Source: Hippopus hippopus (lineage: Eukaryota > Mollusca > Bivalvia > Cardiida > Cardiidae). From it: a DNA stretch of 64,000 bases. The translations under genes were made by a program, and so were the position numbers. Location: contig OX328101.1 in NCBI GenBank assembly GCA_946811185.2, positions 28,008,122-28,072,121 of the forward strand. The letters are read 5' to 3'. How positions within the stretch are numbered: position 1 is the stretch's first letter; the number at the start of each line of letters is the position of its first letter. A model generated the notes under the pieces. The model ran no database searches, was not told the DNA's origin, and saw only the letters and a program-made list of their open reading frames with translations. Of this stretch, positions 55,775 to 64,000 are shown piece by piece.

Positions 55775-56812
55775 GCAAGTTAGCATATTTTATTTTAGCG
55801 GCTTTGTATGGCAAATTCGGTTACTGTGATTGAACTAGCCGCAACGAAAAAATCATGCGTAACGACGTATGCACGGTTACTTTCAGTTTTGAATAGCTAG
55901 TCTGTACTATGTTATCGGTTTGACCTGAACCAAAAGCTGCCAAACACCCTTGAGCTCTACTCATTCTGCTTTCAGAATTTCCCCTGCCACAAATTGTGGA
56001 CTATAATGTTTAGCCTGTTAGTGACAGCTTTAGAACAACTTTGTGGGGAACATACTGTAGCTTTAGCTCGTAAAAATTGATTACTCCATTTCATGTCCTT
56101 GATAAAGGATATAATATGAAAAAGGCAAAGCCTCAAATACGAGCGACTTGAATGATGTGTGGAACAAATATCTAATAATTCGAATGAAAAGCTAGATCTT
56201 GATATCATAGGGTTTTGAGTTCGAATCCCGGCTTTGCCAAAACTAATTTTGAGTGTTGTTAAAAGTAGAATGCATTCTTCTTTCGTAGATGTATGAGTAC
56301 AGGTAAAACAGGGCGAACGGTCCCGGATTCTCTTAATAATAAAGACAGTTCCCTGATAATTTTGTTAATTTAGGCTTAGAGTCAAATGACTTGCAGTGAT
56401 TATTGTTTCACATACATTTTTTACAGAGACATTTCCTCGCTGCACGTAGATCCAGATCTATATATGAAAAGACAGAAAGGAAGAAATTAATGGTCATATT
56501 TTCACATTGCATGTTTACAAGAGGAGGAAAAAAACCTTCACTTTTTATAGATCTATATTATTCCATGAAACACCGCTGTCTTTCTGCAATACCCCCAGTG
56601 GCTTCGATCGCCAGAGAATCATATGTGACCGCCACATTTTGAAGGGTTTATTTGGTGATTAAGCTCGACTGGATTGTTTCCACTGTTACCCGTACGCTAC
56701 TGCAGCGACATCTGATCATTCTCGAACTTGATTCACATCTTGATCTTTCCATCTTTGGAGACTTATGATGTTTTGTCACGGTGCGTCGTGTTTATTTTTC
56801 TGACAGTGATTT
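55775..56812. other. Stretch after last visible exon, no further exon seen
   Basis: The next exon should start with one base completing an Arg/Ser codon and encode the receptor-binding domain core. I find no AG-bounded frame with that character. A 79-aa frame at 56403-56642 has no family motif. Confidence 0.45.
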
Positions 56813-56930
56813 TTACGGAGAATTGGCCAGAAGGATTGGAAGAATACTGAGCAGAGTACTGGTAAAAGAAACTCCAGGAACGCATGGTAGGTGCTCTTGC
56901 CGCCGCAATATAAATATACACACGAAAAAA
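56813..56930 (+). mobile_element. tRNA-SINE body fragment (+ strand)
   Basis: gagcagagtactggtaaaag, aaactccaggaacgcatgg and cttgccgccgcaatata are the SINE 3' body as in 23300-23385. Head absent. Confidence 0.72.
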
Positions 56931-57059
56931 ACCGAGAACCTGCTTTTTTATTGGAGAGGTCATCAGACCTCTCCAACAGTGGTGACTTTAAAAGTCAGAC
57001 TGCCACAGAATTTGCTATCTAAATCCATTTTTCTTGCGAAATTATTCTGATACACAGTC

Positions 57060-57502
57060 TGTTTCGTCATGGTTTTGTAAATAAAGCGAAATCAAAAAAC
57101 CAAAAAAGGAAATAGACGTGGTTTATGTTTACATGACGAATTTCAGAAAAGATTTGTTATATTAATTTGCCAAGGTTGCAAATGACCTCTCAAATAATTG
57201 ACAATTTTCATTAAGCAAATAAATCTAAGCACAAGAATACATGAGAAGAATTTCGTTTAAAAAGAGAAAGAAGACCGCTGGACAAGACCATGCGACTTGA
57301 AAAAGCGGAAAGAAGGTCAAATGACCATCATGTAAAGCATAAGAGGTTTCTACGCGGCGGCTTTTTTACTTGTTTGTTTACATGTACCAAAATATAATGA
57401 AATTAAAAACTAATAAACTATTTGAAAACATTGATGCTGACCTCTCCTGGTTTCTTTTGTAAAGAAGCCAACTTGTTTCTTCGTAAGTAGACTAGATCAA
57501 TA
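57060..57502. other. No gene seen
   Basis: AT-rich, featureless apart from short A runs. Confidence 0.5.
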
Positions 57503-57767
57503 GTATACTCACCGTCAATGAAAAGTCACCAGGTAAGAGACGAAAAGAAAGTGAACCTTGGATAGTTGCCTTCAGAAAATTGATTAAAATTAATTTTTTG
57601 CGCGTGCAAATAAAGACGGACTACTCAGATGAGAAAGTGAAATTTGTCAGATACGGGTCGGGAAATGAGTATAATAACGTTCAACATAATTGAAAATTTC
57701 TCTTTTGTGGCAAGGTGAAAATTATTCAACTTTAGTACCTGGTGACTTTTCATTGACGCTGAGTATA
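57503..57767. repeat. 265-bp MITE with 32-bp terminal inverted repeats
   Basis: tatactcaccgtcaatgaaa...caccaggta (57503-57534) matches the inverse of 57736-57767 with one mismatch. Non-coding interior. Confidence 0.85.
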
Positions 57768-58119
57768 TATTTGAAAAAAAAAAAATGATTTCTGCCGTAT
57801 TCACGCTTGTAAAGGATTTTCAGGAAATGTCCTGAAAAAATATTCTCCGGCTTTCTTTTCTCCCCTTTCGGATGTAGATCTAGCAATCCGTATTTGTGAC
57901 TATCAACATTTTAAAGGTAATATATATGAAATTATGTTGAAATCGACGTCAGACACCATACAAACAAACGGTTCTGCATGCATTGTAAGCAGTCAGCTTG
58001 TTTTATTTGAATATATTACCAATATAGGTGTCTGAATCTCTTATAAACGAAAACATTGATAATGTGTTCAAAGATTGGAGACAGACTTGAAGAAAATTTC
58101 CAGACACTTAAATAGACAC

Positions 58120-59176
58120 TTTAATAGTTCTTATTCACAACACAACATGTGACTATTCAAACCTTAACTAAACTCTTCAATGCTATTTTTAACAGGGGTG
58201 AACTCCCTAAATTGTGGTCTGAGAACATTATTTGTCCGATACATAAATCTAGATCGTTGAATAATTATCGTGGCATCTCTCTCAGTAATATTCTTTACAA
58301 AGATTTTTTCCAATATTCTAAACACACGTCTTTGTCGATGGTCGGATGAAAATAAACTTGTAGATGAGGCTCAGGCTGGTTTTAGGGCTGGTTATTCAGC
58401 AGTAGACAATATGTTTACCTTACATGCAATAATTCAAAAATATCTTTCTTAAAGAAAAAGCAGATTTTACGTCGTTCTAATTGATTTTGAAAAATCGTTT
58501 GATAACATATCACATAAAAAGCTTTTTGAAAGTTTATCTCGCAAGTGCGTTAATGGAATTTTTTTTAACATCCTCTTGGAGATTTATAAGAAAAACAACT
58601 CTTGCGTAAAAGTAGCAGATTCCTGTACTAGTTACTTCCCCTGTCGGAAGGGGAACCCGACAAGGATACCTGTAGTCCCCAAAATTTTAATCTCTTTATA
58701 AACGATCTCTGTACAAATGTGGCCGTTAATTCGGACACTGGTATATTTATTAACTCAAACATCCCTAAAATAACTATCTTTTATTTGCTGACGATATTGC
58801 TAGCCCGGCTGATACAGTGGTACAGCTTCAGCGTCAAATAGACAAAGTTGAGAATTTCTGTAAGAACACTGGTATGCAAATTAATGTTAAAAAGACCCAA
58901 ATTGTTGTAATTAGGAAAGGGGGGGGGGAAAGATTACGGAAAAGTGAAAACTGGAAATTTGGAAATAAACCTTCATCTGTAGTTAGCTTTTATGAATACA
59001 TGGGAATACTTTTTTACTCCTAAACTGAAATGGACAAAGACTCTTCGAAATCTATCTGCGCTGGCATCTAAAACGTTAGTAGTAAATGAAAATGTTCGTT
59101 CTGGTGCAAAAAATGTGTTGTGGCGTGTTCGCTCTGGCGCAAAACGTGTCGCAGTAGTTGTAAAACAGGAATTCTA
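58120..59176 (+). pseudogene. LINE reverse transcriptase relic
   Basis: Frames with stops and shifts carry RT blocks in order: FNRGELPKLWSENIICPIHK, NYRGISLSNILYK, DEAQAGFRAGYSAVDNMFTL, VLIDFEKSFDNISHKKLFES, a QNFNLFINDL block, the catalytic LLFADDIAS near 58785-58811, and FCKNTGMQINVKKTQ. Same general type as the LINE at 890-3875 but a different copy with an intact FADD box. Truncated at both ends; the right end abuts Polinton sequence at about 59180. Confidence 0.85.
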
Positions 59177-59275
59177 GGACAAGCCTAAAAAACTCTATAA
59201 CTTTTCCCAACTTGTCTTAACCTTTTAAACTAGGTTATAAATTTTTCAACGCTTTTATTTTAAAGAATAATTTGA

Positions 59276-59947
59276 TCATAATTTAGCAATTTCTCCAAAA
59301 AAGGTTAAAAAGTACCATCCAAAAACAAGGGGGGGGGGGATTCCCCAAACGATCCCGCTATAAATTTTTATCAGATTTATAACCCGGTTTAAAGAGATTA
59401 TAAATTTCCGGCAAATCCCAACGTTATCTACTTCATCCTCTAAAACAATCCGTTTATCGTCCTCCGCGCTCAACTCCACCTTGTTGATCTCTTCCGTATA
59501 TACTTGATGACGCCAACTCCTAAAACCGATCATTCTTCTCAACTGCTTTTTGCGAGTAAGTAAACAGTTCTCATAATTTTCGAAGGTGATACTGTTTTTT
59601 ACTACGTATTTTTTAACACCTTTACATTTTTTATCTTCTTTTCCTTCCAACATTTTATAAGCGTACAGTTTTGCTCGATGACCTACGAATTTCTCTATAA
59701 TTTCACCACCAACTTCATCTTTAAACATCCCTACCACTTTTTTATTACAACCCGTAGAAATACCGGACAGATGATTTTTAGGAAAGTTGCATGTGCCAAA
59801 CTTGGTCTGAACGTCCTCCAAAATATCTTTATAAAACGCAGGCCTTTGAATTTCTGTTGGTCTATCACGGAACATTAAAATGACCTTGGTCAATCATCGA
59901 ACACTTATAGCACATTGGTGCATCGCCTGTTCACGGAATATATATTC
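59276..59947 (-). pseudogene. Polinton DNA polymerase B, C-terminal part
   Basis: An open frame of 205 aa. It has NKKVVGMFKDEVGGEIIEKF, VGHRAKLYAYKM, GVKKYVVKNSITFENYENCL, RSWRHQVYTEEINKVELSAE and DDKRIV. These are the post-catalytic blocks of Polinton-type pPolB. The last ~50 residues are read-through unrelated sequence. Upstream it is cut off from the rest of the polymerase by the palindromic insertion at 59948-60824. Confidence 0.85.
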
Positions 59948-60824
59948 AAATTTTCATCAACACTGTTTCTATAAATAGCACATCGGTGACTCCCTCTATA
60001 TCGTATATGGTAAGACAAAGTGTGCAACGAAATCGAAGAAAATTTGACCCCCGTCCCAATTCAGAGATTATATTTAATAGAAAATGGAAAAATAAACCTA
60101 GTTATCGGTGCAGATGGGTTCACAAATGATTTTTCTTCTGTACTCTGACCATCGAAAGTTCCAAACGGCTCTTGCCATCAAGCGATAGCTCTCATATCAA
60201 AAAAATTAAAAAGCATCCATATTTTCCGGATCGCCATGCGCTGACGTCACACAATTCGTTATGAAGCTGCGAATTATAACTCACGTGAATTTGCTATCAA
60301 AAGACGCGCCAAAGCTTTTGACCAATGAACGGTAAAAACGCATTTGAAAATATGCGAAATGGGAGATGAAAATCGTGAAACTGGATTAGATGAAAGATAA
60401 CTTATATCAGACTAAATGTTAATTTAATAATTTCATCAATACACCAACAAAAAAGATTTCGATCTATGTTTGAAAAAAAGAATTAAATTCTTATTCGCTG
60501 CAGGATTACAAATCGTGTGACGTCAGCGCATGGCGATCCGGAAAATGTAGAAGCTTTTTAATTTTTTTGAGATGAGAGCTATTGCTTGATGGCAAGAGCA
60601 GTTTGGAACTTTCGAAGGTCAGGGTACAGAAGAAAAATCATTAATGAACCCATCTGCAACGGTAACTAGGTTCATTTATCCGTTTTCGTTTAAATATTAT
60701 CTCTGAAAGGGGACTGGGGTAAAAAATTTCTTCGATTTCGTTGCAAACCTTGTCTTACTATGTACGATACAGAGGGAATCCCCAATGTGCTATTTATAGT
60801 AACGGTGTCCGATAATGAAAATTT
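59948..60824. repeat. 877-bp palindromic insertion with ~310-bp inverted arms
   Basis: Left arm 59948-60258 (aaattttcatcaacactgtt, gacgtcacacaattcg at its inner end) and right arm 60515-60824 are inverse complements with moderate divergence; about 250 bp unique centre. Non-coding foldback element. It splits the Polinton polymerase between the DTDS motif and the FYKDIL block. Confidence 0.88.
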
Positions 60825-61303
60825 CGTTACCCCTTGATAGACCAGTGGAGTTTCAGAGGCCTATGATAAAAATCATCCGTCTGAATCTCGTACATTAAAC
60901 TATCCGTATCCGTGTATCCGTGTATAAAAGTTTAGCTTTATTTCCGTTTTTTTTTTTTTTTTTCCCGAATATAGTTGTACCCAAAATCGTACATTAAAGT
61001 TTTACTTAAGTCGAGAATGCACATCCCCAAATAAACCGGCTTATTAAGCAGCAACTTCTTTTTTTATTTCATGTGCATGGCGACTAAATTCTCATCGAAA
61101 ATGTTACAATGATTAAAGTTGGGTTGTGCGGCCAACTTTTCCGCCTTTTTCCTGTCGTTAACTAGACGAACATCTACTCGGTTCCAAATGTTTTCCATGG
61201 TTTTTCCAAAAACGGAATTGTTCAACAACTTAAAAAAATCCTTTTCAAACTCGTTGGTTGCTTTTGCCCTTAACCTAGTATTGAGATCGATGTAAGGCTT
61301 AAG
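60825..61303 (-). pseudogene. Polinton DNA polymerase B, catalytic middle part
   Basis: Following a stop after KFEESA, the frame reads LKPYIDLNTRLRAKA, FFKLLNNSVFGKTMEN (motif B), NRVDVRLVNDRKKAEKLAAQ, a stop, [20 protein letters not shown], then after an expanded T-run (60950-60963) YTDTDSLMYEIQTDDFY (motif C with both catalytic Asp). Two stops and a shift. Confidence 0.82.
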
Positions 61304-62204
61304 TCAAGCGCTTTCTTCAAACTTTATTCCTCGATGAATGCGAGTAATTTTTAACCTCAAGTCTAAATAAAGTTGGAGGTTTTTATAATGGACTACGTAT
61401 TTTTTTTTTTTTTTTTTTTCATTCCAAAGGTTTGGTATAAGTTTTTGGACTTGGTCCAATTTTAAGTTTACGGAAGCCAAAGGATAATCGTTGTGTGAGC
61501 GATGTAACTCTGATGGATAGTCTAAATCTGCTTCTAAAATACAAGGAATTTTTTTCCAACGGTTTAATTCCAATTTATTCATCCATTTAAAACCGTGTGT
61601 AGGAAGAGGTTTACTCATTGCCCATCCGTAAAGATTATTTGTGCCTAAGTAAGCAATATAACTACTAGGCAAACTCGGATCGTAGTGATCGTTCATGTAA
61701 GGATTATTAGCCTTAGCGTATCGCTTGGAAACCATCGAAACGCCTCCTCTAATACCTTTTTTCACCATAAATATCATGTCTATATCGGACAATAACTCTA
61801 ATTTAACGCCCGTCGTTTTTAAACAGGCGTCCCAAGCTAATCCCGGATGGTTATTCCTTAAAAGGCTTGTCATACCTTGACGCGCGCTTTCCAAAAACTC
61901 GAGAGAATCAAAACCGTCTATACCTGCTATGGTATATCGAGTCGTAAATCTTCTCAGGGAAGATCTACTCTCTCTAATTTCAAACGGTTGTCTTGGAGGG
62001 TAATTTCTTCGAACATATTCTGTGACCTCATCCAACACTTGGTTGATCTGTGTTGGTTCCACATAAGTAGTTAACCAGTTATTAAGATTCGTAAATCTTC
62101 TTTGTATGGTTTGGAACAATGGCTGACGCTAGTCGCCTAGCTCCAGATAAAACATTAGACGTAGCTTGTCTTGCTACATTTCCTATTCTTCTAAATAAAC
62201 TCAT
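61304..62204 (-). pseudogene. Polinton DNA polymerase B, N-terminal fragment with deletion
   Basis: ATG at 62204 (MSLFRRIGN) opens the reading frame; a one-base shift near 62119 moves it into the 271-aa frame. That frame reads RRFTNLNNWLTTYVEPTQIN and then TSLLRNN fused directly to HPGLAWDACLKTTGV, skipping the exonuclease part. Further on come RGGVSMVSKRYAKANN and motif A, which reads YLGTNNLYGWAM: the catalytic Asp expected after YL is Gly. An A-run gives KKKKKK before YVVHYKNLQLYLD. Confidence 0.83.
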
Positions 62205-62404
62205 TGTATTATATATATTTTTTCTTAAGCCATTTAATCAATTTTATTATGGCTGTACCATAAAAAAGTCATTGGATGTTAATCTCGTATTTATTTCTTC
62301 AAACCTTTCCATTCCAATTCGAAACCGTTTGTGGGTACTTACCTATGAATTTACTCGCTTTATAAATGGAAGAAATTTTTTTTATTTCCCCAGTTTCAAA
62401 TCCT

Positions 62405-62605
62405 TTAAATTAACTTCCCTAGGATTTTTTTAATAGTTTTTAATCTTGTAAACTTAGGATCACCACTTTTTTCTGGTTTAGGTGACTCTTCTGGTAGCAA
62501 CCCCTTTTCTTTTAGCAGCTCAGCTAACTGCTTTTTACTCCAGTAAGAGTAGAATTTTATATTATTTTCTTTAAGAATTTTTTTCAAATCCAGAGTCTTG
62601 ATCAT
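62405..62605 (-). CDS. Small SAP-like protein of the Polinton (66 aa)
   Basis: Starts MIKTLDLKKILKENNIKFYS and has WSKKQLAELLKEKGLLPEES. The pattern of a short helix, Y.....(K/R)..L..LL...GL is that of a SAP-type DNA-binding helix pair, common in small Polinton and related virus proteins (inference). Intact frame, 22 bp downstream of the capsid-type gene stop. Confidence 0.5.
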   Translation of the reverse strand: MIKTLDLKKILKENNIKFYSYWSKKQLAELLKEKGLLPEESPKPEKSGDPKFTRLKTIKKILGKLI

Positions 62606-62625
62606 TTTATAATAAGAAAAAAGTC

Positions 62626-63047
62626 TTAATACACCACACTCATTTTATTTCCATCAGTCTGGAAGTTTATTAACCTATCGCTAATGATAACGGCAAACGT
62701 GTCTGTGCCTGAGGGTACGTTTGCGTTAAACGTTACCTTGACTTGGATATCAGGAACGGAAAACTTTAACCGCTCACTCTACTTGGAAACGTCAAATAAA
62801 AACAAAGGAAATGGACTTTTGTAATCCGAGGGGGTAAAGTTAGGGTTTGATACCAGCTCGTCCATGTTATAAAACTTAGATCTAAATAACGCGGCATCAC
62901 CATACGCCCTACTAAATTGCTGCCTAGTAAATGAGCGGTTGTAGTCAGCCGCGGGGTATCTAGTAGAGTTTAACATTAACATGACGTAAATATTGTTAAC
63001 GTCCACGTGGTCGAAATCTTTTGCGATTTTGGCGTAAAAGCTTTCTC
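62626..63047 (-). pseudogene. C-terminal part of a capsid-type Polinton protein
   Basis: The frame opens at a deletion junction with FYAKIAKDFDHVDVNN, IYVMLMLNSTRYPAADYNRS, FSRAYGDAALFRSKFYNMDE, then an in-frame TAG after FDVSK and a beta-rich end with VKVTFNANVPSGTDTFAVII and NKMSVVY. I recognise it as a conserved Polinton structural-type protein but cannot tell which capsid component. Start and N-terminal half are missing. Confidence 0.6.
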
Positions 63048-63276
63048 AACTAAACTCTTTCCTGCTTCTATAGCTGCACTCTTTCCAGCCTCTAAAGCTT
63101 TTTTTTTTTGCTCTTTCCTTAGCAACGCTTTTTCCCACATCGAAGGCTGAAGATGCAATTTGCTTCGCTGCGCTACTGGTAAAAAGCCTCGTAAAAAAGT
63201 TTGCGATGCTGTCAAAGATCCCAGCTCCTCCGTATAAATACTTTCTTTTAAATCCACGATTTCTAGGAACAAACAT
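63048..63276 (-). pseudogene. Small basic Polinton peptide, frameshifted and fused
   Basis: ATG at 63276 starts MFVPRNRGFKRKYLYGGAGI, then FDSIANFFTRLFTSSAAKQI, ASSAFDVGKSVAKE. At an 11-T run (63101-63111) the frame slips, and the other frame gives KKALEAGKSAAIEAGKSLVE. It then runs into the capsid-type gene by deletion. Arg-rich start plus a GGAG cleavage-like site is reminiscent of core or minor capsid peptides; function not certain. Confidence 0.5.
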
Positions 63277-63281
63277 CCTTT

Positions 63282-64000
63282 TTAAATTTTAGACATTAAT
63301 TTTTTATAAGCGTTTACATCCAAAACGCGTTGTCTTTTTAATTCATCACACACACTGACAAGCTCGTTTCTTACGCCCGTGTTTCCCGCTGCCTTACTCG
63401 CCATCAACAGGTCAAGTCTCTCGATTAATGCGTTAGGATCACAGGGAATCACGACAGAAGTTATTCCGCTTCCAAAACGACTTTCTTTCCAAATGTCGGG
63501 AAGTATATTTTTCCATTTATATCCTTTACTACTTTTAGGATTTTTACTATTTGGATCGTTGTTGGCACGCAAGGCGTTAGTTTTTAACATTAACTTCTTG
63601 TAATTTTTGCGATCCTCATTAGTATAGATGTTTTCATCCGGATTCTTAGCTACGATAAGTTCCCATAGACCAGGAGTCCCTTGGTATTCCTTGCCGTCAA
63701 CTATACTATTGTCGTCTAAGATGACAACGGGCTTGTTACCAATATAAAAGTTGCCGCTTTTGTCGTAGTCCGTACGTTTTATCAGCCTCAGACTTAGTAG
63801 TGAACTTTCTTAGGTACTCCTCCGCGATTGGTCCGATAAACTGCGTGTCTTCTTCTTTTACTTCCGACGGTTTCTCAAAAGTTTGATAGATGGAAAGGCC
63901 GGAAGCGTAATAGCTTGCGGTAAGTTTTCTATGCTTTCTTTAATAGGTTTAATTTCCCCCAATACCTCCTTCGTTGTAGTCTTTTGCGTGTCCGTAATAG
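63282..64000 (-). pseudogene. Uncharacterised Polinton protein, C-terminal, window-edge partial
   Basis: From 64000 the - strand reads KEVLGEIKPIKESIENLPQA and EEYLRKFTTKSEADK, then a one-base shift near 63776 to KPVVILDDNSIVDGKEYQGT, PGLWELIVAKNPDENIYTNE, SKGYKWKNILPDIW and a helical end ERLDLLMASKAAGNTGVRNE to SKI and stop at 63282. A conserved protein of invertebrate Polintons with no known function. Continues past the window. Confidence 0.6.

Larger units (their letters stand above)
59276..64000 (-). mobile_element. Polinton/Maverick element, degenerate, cut by the window edge
   Basis: On the - strand, in transcription order from 64000: an uncharacterised Polinton protein, a small basic Gly-rich peptide, the C-terminus of a capsid-type protein, a SAP-like small protein, and a protein-primed family B DNA polymerase. 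Several deletions, stops and shifts. Polintons are virus-like integrating DNA elements; here the copy is a fossil. Integrase and packaging ATPase are not seen and may lie beyond 64000. No terminal inverted repeat at the 59.2-kb side was recognised. Confidence 0.8.

Noticed and set aside
56403..56642. Possible next exon of the thioester gene after 55774
   Set aside because: Although an AG precedes it, RHFLAARRS and what follows do not resemble the receptor-binding domain and it runs to a stop without a donor.

Overview
The window is animal nuclear DNA, AT-rich and intron-dominated, with GT-AG introns, tRNA-derived SINEs, LINE relics, a DIRS element, a mariner relic, a Polinton and many foldback MITEs. 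The repeat spectrum (GC-rich palindromes built on GTCAGCCTGCGCAG, and tandem-repeat elements that end in GGGCC..CTCT-GTTTT) points to a bivalve mollusc, plausibly a dreissenid mussel. That species guess is an inference from repeat style only.

The one host gene I can support runs on the + strand through most of the window. It is a thioester-containing alpha-2-macroglobulin/C3 superfamily protein that most resembles CD109/TEP. I place 19 exons between 4275 and 55774 whose phases all join, giving about 890 codons. They run from the MG5 region, through a Ser-rich bait-like exon, the VPDTITSW segment, the CUB start and the thioester (GCGEQ, 41742-41756) with its downstream His (43934-43936), to the start of the C-terminal macroglobulin/receptor-binding domain. 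The 5' exons and the last exons are not visible. The protein would be a secreted or GPI-anchored innate-immune or protease-trap protein.

The introns are crowded with mobile DNA. From left to right they hold a jockey/CR1-type LINE (about 890-3875); SINEs; nested palindromic MITEs (5160-5740); a 53-bp-stem hairpin (9100-9207); a tandem-repeat element (10331-11897); a two-ended, internally deleted-looking transposon (about 17924-19508); a tandem array of copies of the 3' splice site and start of the post-bait exon (22046-25075); a LINE with its RT deleted (26705-27526); a 4.6-kb DIRS tyrosine-recombinase retrotransposon (27757-32408); a mariner relic (36857-38028); and several foldback families. 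The last 6 kb hold a LINE RT relic (58120-59176) and a broken Polinton/Maverick on the - strand (59276-64000), itself split by an 877-bp palindromic insertion.

The most interesting item is the array at 22.0-25.1 kb. At least ten diverged units of about 60 bp repeat the acceptor plus the first ~40 nt of the exon that follows the bait-region exon. This is a region known to be diversified by alternative splicing in some insect and scallop TEPs.
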